This document shows positions 13,980-20,717 of a stretch of 21,444 bases of DNA, piece by piece. How positions within the stretch are numbered: the stretch's first letter is position 1; each line of letters opens with the position of its first letter. Made by a program: the position numbers and the translations under genes. The DNA comes from an uncultured Candidatus Saccharibacteria bacterium (GTDB lineage: Bacteria > Patescibacteriota > Saccharimonadia > Saccharimonadales > Saccharimonadaceae), in assembly GCA_946185175.1 (NCBI GenBank), contig CAMHIH010000004.1:1-21444 (forward strand). The letters run 5' to 3'. The notes beneath the pieces are model-generated. The model searched no databases. It saw only the letters and a program-made list of their open reading frames with translations, and was not told the origin of the DNA.

Positions 13980-16405
13980 TGACTCGCAAGGGTGGAAAAA
14001 ATGCGTTTCTACGTTTGGCGATTCTCGTCTTGTCGGCAGTCGCGACATTGCTCGCACCATTAAGTTCTTTCGCTGCTGTTGGCCCGCAAGAGAACACCTT
14101 TGAGCAGACTTTTTATGTTACAAATACAAGCTATTCTTTTGAAGTCGGCTCTTTATCATTCAAGGATATTAGATTCGTAGATTATTCTGCGACGACTACG
14201 GAGTCATTCGGTTTAATCGGCGAAATGACCAATAGCGCTACGGATCCGGTTTACTATAAAATCTTCGTAAAATATTACACATCTTACGATAGTATGGTTG
14301 CTACCAGCTATTCTACGAAGACTGCCGATGCAGGCACGTCGAGTTTTGCGATGATGTCTGATGATTCGTATCTTGAGCGCAGTGGCTACTCGATTGGTTC
14401 CATTGATTATTATGTTGTCACGGTCTACATACTTGATAGTCTGGAGGGGGCTGATTTTACGCCAAGCAATGACCCGCGCTACTCGTCAGAAGATTATGTA
14501 ATTGATGGATATGATATTGACGTAATAGTTAATGAAGATCGTACTTTTACGATTCGTGAGCATATTACGGCATATTTTGACCCTACCGCCAGCAAGCATG
14601 GCATCATTCGTAAAATCCCACTCTCTGGCACGCTTAAGCGCAATAATGGCACGACAGACGACTATCGCGCACGGGTAACTGAAGAAAACGTTAGTGGTGC
14701 TCCGTATACCACTTCGCGTAGCGGCGGTTATTTTATTATTAAAATAGGCAGCGCAAGTCATACGGTGTCGGGTCAGCAAGAATACGTTATTACCTACACT
14801 TACAACATGGGTAAAGATCCGCTAAAAAACGTGGATGAGCTTTATCTAAATCTAATCGGCACAGATTGGGATACGGTAATTGGCAATGTAAAATTTGACA
14901 TACATATGCCAAAGTCATTTGATGCCGGCAAGCTTGGCTTTTCTGTCGGCAAGAGCGGCTCAACGAACAGTGATGATGTTCTATTTGAAGTAAACGGCAA
15001 TGATATCAGCGGTAGTTATCATGGCATCCTTGGCGAGCATGAAGGGCTTTCGGTTAGGCTAGAATTGCCAGAGGGATACTTCGTTGGTGCCGGCTTTAAA
15101 ACCAGCCCAGCCGCCTATCTAACTTTTATTGTTCCGGCGATATGTCTAATCATCGCTTTTGTCCTTTGGTATTTAGTCGGACGCGATACGAATAAGCTAC
15201 CAGAAGCTGTCCAGTTTTACCCGCCAGATGGCATGAATAGTCTCGATGCAAGTTTTTATTACAACGGAAAAGTTGATAGCAGCGGAATAATCTCGTTATT
15301 AATTTATCTCGCAAATAAAGGATATATCGGCATCATCGAAGACGCAGACGGCAAGAACTATCAAATCGCTAAATTAAAAGAATACGATGGAAACGATGAG
15401 AATGAAGCTGATTTCATGAACGGCCTCTTTAGAAATGCTGAATTACGCGAAGAGGATTGGCAGGAAATTATCGCTACAATCCGCAATGGCAACGTGCCGA
15501 CGCAGGCGATGGTGGATGCTGTACATGGCAAGAGTGAAACCCCGCTGGGTGTAGTTGATCCGAAAAAGCTACGCAATAAGTTCTACACAACTATCAATAT
15601 AATCGCACGACGCGTCAATAAGAAGAGCAACATAAAAAAGATCATGCACAATACTCGTTGGGCGAGTTTGATTGCTTCGGCGCTCTGCGTTATTACTTTC
15701 GTCTCGATCTTGTCAATCCCACTATTTATGCAGGGGGACACCGACATAGCTATCATCATGTTCTTCTCTAGTCTATTCATGATGCCGTTCGTGTCGGTAC
15801 TCTTCATGGATGATGTTCCCGTAGTCTTCCGAATAGTCTGGGGTTGTTTCTTGCTTTTGCCAATGTTAGCAATATTTGGCGATTCTAATATGTTGGCGAT
15901 CTTTCTAGAAGAACAGATTTACGCCTTTTCGGCCATATTCGGCCTAGTTTGCATAGTCGGGATTCTGATTTGTCGCCATTATATGCCAAAACGTACGGCC
16001 TATGGCGCCGAGATGTATGCCAAAGTTAATGGCTTCCGACGCTTCCTTGAAACTGCCGAGAAAGACCAAATCGAAATGATTGGTAACGAAAATCCGCATT
16101 ATTACTACGACATATTGCCGTATATGTATGCACTTGGCATATCGAATAAATACATGAAAAAGTTCGAGAGTCTCGCTGAAGCTGCGCCAGAATGGTACAC
16201 CGGATACGATCACCGCATGTTCTCTTGCTCTGACTTTACGCGCTCAATCAATCGCACGATGTCGACGGCGACCAGCTATATGACTTCTTCGCCGTCAAGC
16301 AGTAGTGGTGGCGGATACTCTGGTGGCGGTTCGTCCGGCGGCGGTTCCTCTGGTGGCGGTTCGTCCGGCGGCGGAGGCGGCGGCGGAGGCGGCTCCTCCT
16401 GGTAA
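13979..16405 (+). CDS. DUF2207 membrane protein with Gly/Ser-rich C-terminal tail
   Basis: 808 residues, starting at ATG 13979 inside the lemA stop codon (TAATG). A signal peptide occupies about 1-33 (cleavage near SSFA-A). A large extracytoplasmic beta-rich part follows (to about 372), containing the DUF2207 core with YDIDVIVNEDRTFTIREHIT (about 178-197). One membrane helix lies at about 375-402, a cytoplasmic segment of about 150 residues follows, then four more helices between about 559 and 668. The C-terminus is a run of SGGGS units ending in SSW. Gly-rich tails ending in Trp are typical of DUF2207 proteins. Function is unknown; operon partnership with lemA is the main clue. A terminator follows directly at 16413. 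Confidence 0.92.
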   Translation: MTRKGGKNAFLRLAILVLSAVATLLAPLSSFAAVGPQENTFEQTFYVTNTSYSFEVGSLSFKDIRFVDYSATTTESFGLIGEMTNSATDPVYYKIFVKYYTSYDSMVATSYSTKTADAGTSSFAMMSDDSYLERSGYSIGSIDYYVVTVYILDSLEGADFTPSNDPRYSSEDYVIDGYDIDVIVNEDRTFTIREHITAYFDPTASKHGIIRKIPLSGTLKRNNGTTDDYRARVTEENVSGAPYTTSRSGGYFIIKIGSASHTVSGQQEYVITYTYNMGKDPLKNVDELYLNLIGTDWDTVIGNVKFDIHMPKSFDAGKLGFSVGKSGSTNSDDVLFEVNGNDISGSYHGILGEHEGLSVRLELPEGYFVGAGFKTSPAAYLTFIVPAICLIIAFVLWYLVGRDTNKLPEAVQFYPPDGMNSLDASFYYNGKVDSSGIISLLIYLANKGYIGIIEDADGKNYQIAKLKEYDGNDENEADFMNGLFRNAELREEDWQEIIATIRNGNVPTQAMVDAVHGKSETPLGVVDPKKLRNKFYTTINIIARRVNKKSNIKKIMHNTRWASLIASALCVITFVSILSIPLFMQGDTDIAIIMFFSSLFMMPFVSVLFMDDVPVVFRIVWGCFLLLPMLAIFGDSNMLAIFLEEQIYAFSAIFGLVCIVGILICRHYMPKRTAYGAEMYAKVNGFRRFLETAEKDQIEMIGNENPHYYYDILPYMYALGISNKYMKKFESLAEAAPEWYTGYDHRMFSCSDFTRSINRTMSTATSYMTSSPSSSSGGGYSGGGSSGGGSSGGGSSGGGGGGGGGSSW
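16319..16374 (+). repeat. 30-base tandem repeat encoding the Gly/Ser tail
   Basis: Two copies with a 30-base period (16319-16348 and 16349-16374, the second cut short), identical over 26 bases. They encode SGGGS units and run into a (GGCGGA)-type Gly tract to 16392. Such a repeat is prone to slippage, which would change tail length in steps of 5 or 10 residues without a frameshift. Confidence 0.8.
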
Positions 16406-16412
16406 AGATTTC

Positions 16413-16444
16413 AAAAACTGGACCCCAACTGGTCCAGTTTTTCT
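16413..16444 (+). terminator. Intrinsic terminator of lemA-DUF2207
   Basis: AAAAACTGGACC/GGTCCAGTTTTT, 12 bp perfect (16413-16424 with 16431-16442), 6-base loop. Symmetrical, so it could stop transcription from both sides. Confidence 0.9.
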
Positions 16445-16448
16445 TACC

Positions 16449-16477
16449 TCGACGTGGCAGCAAAAAGATGTTATGAT
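16449..16477 (+). promoter_or_regulatory. Promoter of lysS, predicting a near-leaderless mRNA
   Basis: TCGACG (16449-16454), 17-base spacer, TATGAT (16472-16477) preceded by TGT as an extended -10. ATG 16485 begins seven bases later, with no Shine-Dalgarno. Confidence 0.55.
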
Positions 16478-16484
16478 ATAAGTT

Positions 16485-17915
16485 ATGGCAACTCTTAAAG
16501 ATTTTCGCGATGAAAGAATTCGCAAACTAAATGAACTCCGAGCGGAGGGTATTGATCCGTATCCAGCACATTCCAACCGTAATGTAAAAATCGGAGATAT
16601 TCTTAAGAGTTATGATAAGTATGCCGACAAGGAAGTTTGTGTTGCCGGCCGAATTGCGAGCATACGAAGCTTTGGTAAGCTAGCTTTTGTGGTTGTTTCT
16701 GACGACTCTGGCTCAATTCAAATTTTTCTAAAAGACGCCGCCGCTAAGTTTACGAAAAAACTTGATACTGGCGATTTTCTTGAGGCTTCCGGTAAGGTTG
16801 GCAAAACCAAAACAGAAGAGATTTCGGTTTTTTGTGATATGCCGCGCATCCTTACAAAAGCATTACGCCCGCTTCCAGGTCGCGATGGCTTTACGAATAA
16901 AGAGGAACGCCTACGTCGCCGCTACGTTGACATGGCGGTCAATCCAGAAGTCCGCGAACGTTTCGTGCGCCGTGCAAAATTCTGGACTGCAACGCGTGAA
17001 TTCTTAAATAGCCACGGTTTCGTTGAAATTAACATTCCGGTTTTGGAAGTCACGACGGGTGGCGCTGACGCGAACCCATTTGTTACCCACATGGACGCAC
17101 TCGATCAAGACTTTTACCTACGCATTTCGCAAGAGCTCCCACTCAAACGCTTAATTGGTGGTGGCTACGAGCGCGTCTATGATATTGGCCCGCGTTTCCG
17201 TAACGAAGGTATGGACGATGAACATTTGCCAGAGCATATCGCAATGGAATCATATGCTGCCTATCAAGATTACGAAGATGGCATGAAGCTCTATGAAGAG
17301 ATGATTAAATATGTCTGTAAAGAAACTTGGGGCACTTTGCAATTCGAGCGCGACGGCATGAAAGTTGACCTTGACTGCGAATGGCCACGCATTAGTTATG
17401 CGGACATTTTGAAAGAAAAATTTGATGTCGACGTCTTTAATCCAGATCTCGAAAAAGTCAAAAACATCCTCCGTGAATATAAAGTTAAATTTGATGAAGC
17501 TGCCGGAGCGGGTCGTCTATTAGATTATCTATGGAAGATTATTCGCAAAGATTCCGCTGGTCCATTCTGGTTGATTCACGAACCAGTGGAACTATCTCCG
17601 CTTGCGAAAAAGCATGCCGCAGACCCACGCGTTACCGAGCGCTTCCATCCTGTTATTCTCGGCTCCGAGCTTGGAAACGGCTATTCCGAGCTCAATGATC
17701 CGCTCGATCAACTTGCTCGTTTCGAAGAACAGCAGGCGATGCGTGACGCCGGCGATAGTGAAGCGCAAATGCTCGACAAAGATTTCGTTGAGATGCTTGA
17801 ATACGGTATGCCGCCAACATGTGGTTGGGGTAATTCCGAACGCAACTTCTGGTTCTTCGAAGGTGTGTCCGCGCGTGAGGGCGTACCGTTCCCGCCAATG
17901 CGTCGTGATGAATAA
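16485..17915 (+). CDS. lysS: Lysyl-tRNA synthetase, class II, with divergent motif 3
   Basis: 476 residues. An N-terminal OB-fold (about 45-112, VCVAGRIASIRSFGK) binds the anticodon. The catalytic core follows: GFVEINIPVLEVTTGGADAN (motif 1 side), motif 2 with FRNEGMDDEHLPEHIAMESY (about 237-256), and ELGNGYSELNDPLDQ. The C-terminus reads GMPPTCGWGNSERNFWFF then AREGVPFPPMRR. In E. coli-type LysRS, motif 3 reads GLGIGIDR. Here the matching stretch, GWGNSER, is one residue shorter and lacks the second Gly, though the Arg is kept. Motif 2 likewise has HLPEH in place of HNPEF. The whole reads as an intact subfamily variant, not a decayed gene. Single-gene unit. Confidence 0.94.
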   Translation: MATLKDFRDERIRKLNELRAEGIDPYPAHSNRNVKIGDILKSYDKYADKEVCVAGRIASIRSFGKLAFVVVSDDSGSIQIFLKDAAAKFTKKLDTGDFLEASGKVGKTKTEEISVFCDMPRILTKALRPLPGRDGFTNKEERLRRRYVDMAVNPEVRERFVRRAKFWTATREFLNSHGFVEINIPVLEVTTGGADANPFVTHMDALDQDFYLRISQELPLKRLIGGGYERVYDIGPRFRNEGMDDEHLPEHIAMESYAAYQDYEDGMKLYEEMIKYVCKETWGTLQFERDGMKVDLDCEWPRISYADILKEKFDVDVFNPDLEKVKNILREYKVKFDEAAGAGRLLDYLWKIIRKDSAGPFWLIHEPVELSPLAKKHAADPRVTERFHPVILGSELGNGYSELNDPLDQLARFEEQQAMRDAGDSEAQMLDKDFVEMLEYGMPPTCGWGNSERNFWFFEGVSAREGVPFPPMRRDE

Positions 17916-17949
17916 TATTACACTTACGCTTTAAATTGCCAGCGAAAAT

Positions 17950-18001
17950 ATTATGATTGGGGTATGCAATACGAAAAATGCAATCTCAATCATAATTTTT
18001 T
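17950..18001 (+). terminator. Terminator-like hairpin overlapping the dprA start
   Basis: ATTATGATTG (17950-17959) pairs perfectly with CAATCATAAT (17987-17996). The stem can extend inward through wobble pairs to TGCA/TGCA, leaving a 10-base loop. Six T residues (17996-18001) follow. It lies 35 bases after the lysS stop, so it may terminate lysS. It also overlaps the candidate -10 (TATTAT, 17949-17954) and the ATG at 17964 of the dprA reading frame. Confidence 0.65.
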
Positions 18002-18056
18002 GCAACCACTTAAGCAAATCCCTGAGCCTGTAACTGAATTATGACAAATTGGAGCT
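17964..18056 (+). pseudogene. dprA: N-terminal part of dprA, cut off by an in-frame TGA at 18042-18044
   Basis: From ATG 17964 the frame reads MQYEKCNLNHNFLQPLKQ then IPEPVTEL, a TGA, and QIGALPERDDKK, running without shift into the main dprA frame. This matches the usual DprA N-terminus, where a segment ending in L-(Y/W)-x-x-G-x-LPE precedes the IVG(S/A)R strand. The TGA falls at the aromatic position, so one G-to-A change in a TGG Trp codon would explain it. The alternatives are a nonsense mutation, a sequencing error, or TGA read as Trp. A TATTAT ends nine bases before the ATG, like the leaderless promoters elsewhere in this window. Confidence 0.65.
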
Positions 18057-18827
18057 TTGCCAGAGCGTGACGATAAGAAAGTAGTTAGCATCGTCGGTGC
18101 GCGACATTGTACGCCTTATGGCGAAAATATCGCCTACAAGCTCGCGTATGAGCTAGCTCGCCGCGGCGTCATAGTAGTAAGTGGCTTGGCCTATGGCATT
18201 GATGCCTGTGCGCATCGTGGTTGTCTGGATGCGGGCGGCACAACTGTGGCGGTACTCGGCACGCCAATTGATAAAATTTACCCCCGTTCCAATCTTGGAC
18301 TAGCTAAGCGTATCGTGGAGCGGGGCGCAATCATATCGGAGTTTCCGCCCGGCACGGAGACTCATAACTGGCACTTCTTGCGCCGGAATCGGATTGTGGC
18401 CGGCTTGTCTGATGTGCTAATTATAGTTGAGGCGGCCAGGAAGTCCGGTACGCACCAAACCGCGAGTGATGCGCTCGAGCAAAATAAGGATGTCTATGCA
18501 GTGCCAGGTGATATTACACGGCCGATGTCAGTTGGCTGTAATCGCCTAATCTTCGACGGCGCTATTCCGCTAATTAACATTGATGACTTTATAGTTGATT
18601 TTCTTGGCGTTAAGGCAAACAAAGAAGGCCGCTATGACCTTGTAATATCCGATATGGCGGAAAGCGCAAAGAATATTGTGGCGGCGTTACGCGATGGAGT
18701 TAGCTCTGGCGAAGAGATCATGCAAAAATATCAAATCTCGGCGGCAGAATTTAATCATCAAATAATGCTATTAGAGCTAAGGGGCGTAGTGCAGCCATAT
18801 GGCGTAGCGTCCTGGATTCTGAAATAG
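18057..18827 (+). CDS. dprA: DNA processing protein DprA (main open frame)
   Basis: 256 residues if started at TTG 18057. DprA binds single-stranded DNA taken up in transformation, protects it and loads RecA. The extended Rossmann fold is complete: VSIVGARHCTPYG, VVSGLAYGIDACAH, GGTTVAVLGTPIDKIYPRSN, ISEFPPGTETHNWHFLRRNR, IVAGLSDVLIIVEAARKSGT and the VPGDITRPMSVGCNRLI segment. A short winged-helix-like C-terminal domain follows (about 195-256). No SAM-like N-terminal domain is present. TTG 18057 is only two bases after GGAG, too close to be a good start, so the natural start is probably ATG 17964 upstream of the in-frame TGA. Without the N-terminal 31 residues the DNA-binding fold could still form, so activity cannot be excluded. 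radA in the same window fits a transformation pathway. Confidence 0.9.
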   Translation: MPERDDKKVVSIVGARHCTPYGENIAYKLAYELARRGVIVVSGLAYGIDACAHRGCLDAGGTTVAVLGTPIDKIYPRSNLGLAKRIVERGAIISEFPPGTETHNWHFLRRNRIVAGLSDVLIIVEAARKSGTHQTASDALEQNKDVYAVPGDITRPMSVGCNRLIFDGAIPLINIDDFIVDFLGVKANKEGRYDLVISDMAESAKNIVAALRDGVSSGEEIMQKYQISAAEFNHQIMLLELRGVVQPYGVASWILK

Positions 18828-18831
18828 AGTT

Positions 18832-18867
18832 TTTATTCTGTTTATGCTAAAATTAGAACAGAATAAA
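18832..18867 (+). promoter_or_regulatory. ldh promoter inside an 11-bp inverted repeat (candidate operator)
   Basis: TTTATTCTGTT (18832-18842) and AACAGAATAAA (18857-18867) are perfect inverted copies separated by 14 bases. The spacer holds the extended -10 TGCTAAAAT (TAAAAT at 18848-18853). The right arm covers the expected transcription start near 18860. There is no T-tract after the right arm, so it is a poor terminator and a better operator candidate. Confidence 0.6.
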
Positions 18868-18891
18868 GTCTAAAAAGGGCATCATAACAAT

Positions 18892-19809
18892 ATGGCAAAC
18901 AAAGTGATGGTCGTTGGAACTGGAAACGTTGGCATGAGCTATGCTTACGCGCTCGTTCATCAACGCACCGCAGTAAATGAATTAGTATTAGTAGATATTA
19001 ATACCGCAGACGCAGAAGGTGAAGCGATTGATTTGCGTGACGCGCTCACAGTCTCGCCAAGTTATCTAAAAATTACCGACGGCAGCTATGCTGACGCTGC
19101 AGATTGTGACCTAATTGTAATTACGGCTGGCGTCCCGCAAAAACCGGGTGAATCTCGCATGGATCTCTTAAAGAAGAACGCCGCCATTTTTAAAGATATG
19201 ATTGGTCAAATTATGGCTAGCGGTTTCCATGGTATTTTCCTTGTTGCTAGTAATCCAATGGATGTCATGACTTATCTTGTTTGGCGCTATTCCGGCCTGC
19301 CAAAAGAACATGTAATTGGTTCTGGCACGGTTCTCGACTCTTCGCGTTTGCGCTATCGCGTTTCGCAACGCCTCCGCATCAACCCAAAGAACGTCCACGC
19401 CTATCAAGTTGGCGAGCATGGCGACAGTGAGTTTGCCCTCTGGAGCTGCGCAAATGCTGGTGGTCAGCCAATTACTGATTTGATTGGTGCGCAGGAATTA
19501 AGCGAGATTGAAGATTATGCCCGCAAAGAGGCTTACGCGATTATCGAAAAGAAAGGCGCAACCTATTACGGTATTGGTAGCTGTCTAGCTTCAATTACGA
19601 ATTGCATTATGAATGACGAGCGTCGTATTTTGCCAGTGAGCAATTATGATGAATTCAGTGGCACTTACAACGGTTTTCCAGCGGTCGTAGGCGCCGATGG
19701 TGTAATCCGTCGTATTGGTTTGCAGATATCCGACGTCGAACAAGAGAAATTCCAAAATAGCATCAAAGTCCTAAAGGAAGCTATCGCAGAAGCGGAATCT
19801 GGCGAATAA
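18892..19809 (+). CDS. ldh: L-lactate dehydrogenase
   Basis: 305 residues of the NAD-dependent LDH/MDH family. It reduces pyruvate to L-lactate and regenerates NAD+, the usual end step in a fermentative cell. The Rossmann loop is VGTGNVGMSYAYA (8-20). The mobile substrate loop reads VPQKPGESR, with Gln83 at the position that favours pyruvate (malate dehydrogenases have Arg). Catalytic residues D149, R152 and H176 (GEHGD) keep the family spacing. No membrane or targeting signal. AAAAAGGG lies about 12 bases before ATG 18892, a rather long spacing. The promoter lies inside an inverted repeat, so transcription is probably regulated; the regulator is unknown. Single-gene unit. Confidence 0.95.
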   Translation: MANKVMVVGTGNVGMSYAYALVHQRTAVNELVLVDINTADAEGEAIDLRDALTVSPSYLKITDGSYADAADCDLIVITAGVPQKPGESRMDLLKKNAAIFKDMIGQIMASGFHGIFLVASNPMDVMTYLVWRYSGLPKEHVIGSGTVLDSSRLRYRVSQRLRINPKNVHAYQVGEHGDSEFALWSCANAGGQPITDLIGAQELSEIEDYARKEAYAIIEKKGATYYGIGSCLASITNCIMNDERRILPVSNYDEFSGTYNGFPAVVGADGVIRRIGLQISDVEQEKFQNSIKVLKEAIAEAESGE

Positions 19810-19813
19810 GCAA

Positions 19814-19839
19814 AAATACCCCGCACTGGGGTATTTTTT
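19814..19839 (+). terminator. Intrinsic terminator of ldh
   Basis: AAATACCCC/GGGGTATTT (19814-19822 with 19828-19836), loop GCACT, then TTT. Confidence 0.9.
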
Positions 19840-19859
19840 GTGTCAAAAACGCTTATGTA

Positions 19860-19889
19860 TTGAAAAATAAGCAAAAGTATGATATAATA
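19860..19889 (+). promoter_or_regulatory. Promoter of the PIN-TRAM gene, predicting a leaderless mRNA
   Basis: TTGAAA (19860-19865), 18-base spacer, TATAAT (19884-19889). ATG 19895 starts five bases after the -10 box and no Shine-Dalgarno is present. Confidence 0.6.
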
Positions 19890-19894
19890 TAGTT

Positions 19895-20680
19895 ATGGAC
19901 TTATTTTCTATTATTATTTTGTTGGCGATTTTTGCCGAAACGAGTGCTGTCGCCATCAAGACTTTTACGGGGAAAAATGGCCGATCCGGCCGTAATCCGC
20001 GCCGCAAAGTTTTTGTCGATACGTCTATTTTGATGGATGGGCGAATTCTGTCGGTTGCAAAAGCTGGCTTTCTTGGCGACGAGGTATTAATTCCCCGTTC
20101 AGTTGTGCGAGAATTACAACTGTTGGCGGACGGCAGTGACTCTGAAAAACGCGCGCGAGCACGTTATGGGCTCGACGTTATTAATGAGCTTGAACGAGTT
20201 GAACTTGCAGACGTAAAAATATATCAAGATAGCACGCAGCGCAGTAAGGTTGACGAGCGCCTGATTGAGCTCGCAAAAGATAATAATGGCATAATTATGA
20301 CGAATGATTTTAATCTCGTGAAGGTGGCTGCCACGGAGCATGTCGATGCGATTACGATTAATGATCTTGCTCAGGGCTTGCGTAGCGAATATCTGCCTGG
20401 GGATAAGCTGAACGTGAAGATTATTAGTGTGGGATCGAACCCGAAACAGGGTGTAGCCTATCTACCAGACGGTACAATGGTGGTCATTGATGACGCTGAG
20501 CGTTTCGCCGGCAAGAATCTCTATGTTGATATTGTCTTCGAACGCTACTTACAGACGGCGGCCGGTCGTATGATGTTCGCAAAACTCGCACCAAGAGAAC
20601 AAAAGCAGGGTAAGCAACGTAAACCAAAGCAGCCTCGTGGTCGCAACGTGAATAAGAGCCAGAAGCATCGCGAAAAATAG
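19895..20680 (+). CDS. PIN and TRAM domain membrane-anchored nuclease, YacL-like
   Basis: 261 residues. One N-terminal membrane helix (about 4-23) is followed by a PIN nuclease domain (about 37-160) with its acidic metal-binding set: D42 (VFVDTSILMDGR), E73 (VVRELQLLAD), D120 and D138 (IMTNDFNL). A TRAM domain (about 165-225) likely binds RNA. The C-terminus is a strongly basic tail (KQGKQRKPKQPRGRNVNKSQ) that may also contact nucleic acid. B. subtilis YacL has the same PIN-TRAM core but more membrane helices. No antitoxin gene is adjacent, so this is not a PIN toxin of the VapC type. Domain calls are firm; the substrate is unknown. Confidence 0.9.
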   Translation: MDLFSIIILLAIFAETSAVAIKTFTGKNGRSGRNPRRKVFVDTSILMDGRILSVAKAGFLGDEVLIPRSVVRELQLLADGSDSEKRARARYGLDVINELERVELADVKIYQDSTQRSKVDERLIELAKDNNGIIMTNDFNLVKVAATEHVDAITINDLAQGLRSEYLPGDKLNVKIISVGSNPKQGVAYLPDGTMVVIDDAERFAGKNLYVDIVFERYLQTAAGRMMFAKLAPREQKQGKQRKPKQPRGRNVNKSQKHREK

Positions 20681-20688
20681 AACATCAA

Positions 20689-20717
20689 AAATCCCCCAGA
20701 CGGGGGATTTGTTTTTT
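20689..20717 (+). terminator. Bidirectional terminator between the PIN-TRAM and PBP genes
   Basis: AAATCCCCC/GGGGGATTT (20689-20697 with 20702-20710), AGAC loop, then GTTTTTT. The A run on the left serves as a T-tract for the convergent minus-strand gene, whose stop codon at 20716 touches the structure. Confidence 0.9.

Noticed and set aside
16304..16400. Repeat block considered as a CRISPR or regulatory repeat
   Set aside because: It is in frame inside the DUF2207 gene and encodes the Gly/Ser tail; there are no unique spacers.
17964..18827. TGA read as Gly (code 25, as in Absconditabacteria and Gracilibacteria)
   Set aside because: All other genes run full length with no internal TGA, and the DprA position expects an aromatic residue, not Gly.
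18832..18867. Inverted repeat as a dprA terminator
   Set aside because: No T-tract follows the right arm, and the loop contains the ldh -10 box.
19895..20680. PIN domain as a VapC-type toxin
   Set aside because: The protein is longer, has a membrane helix and a TRAM domain, and there is no small antitoxin gene next to it.
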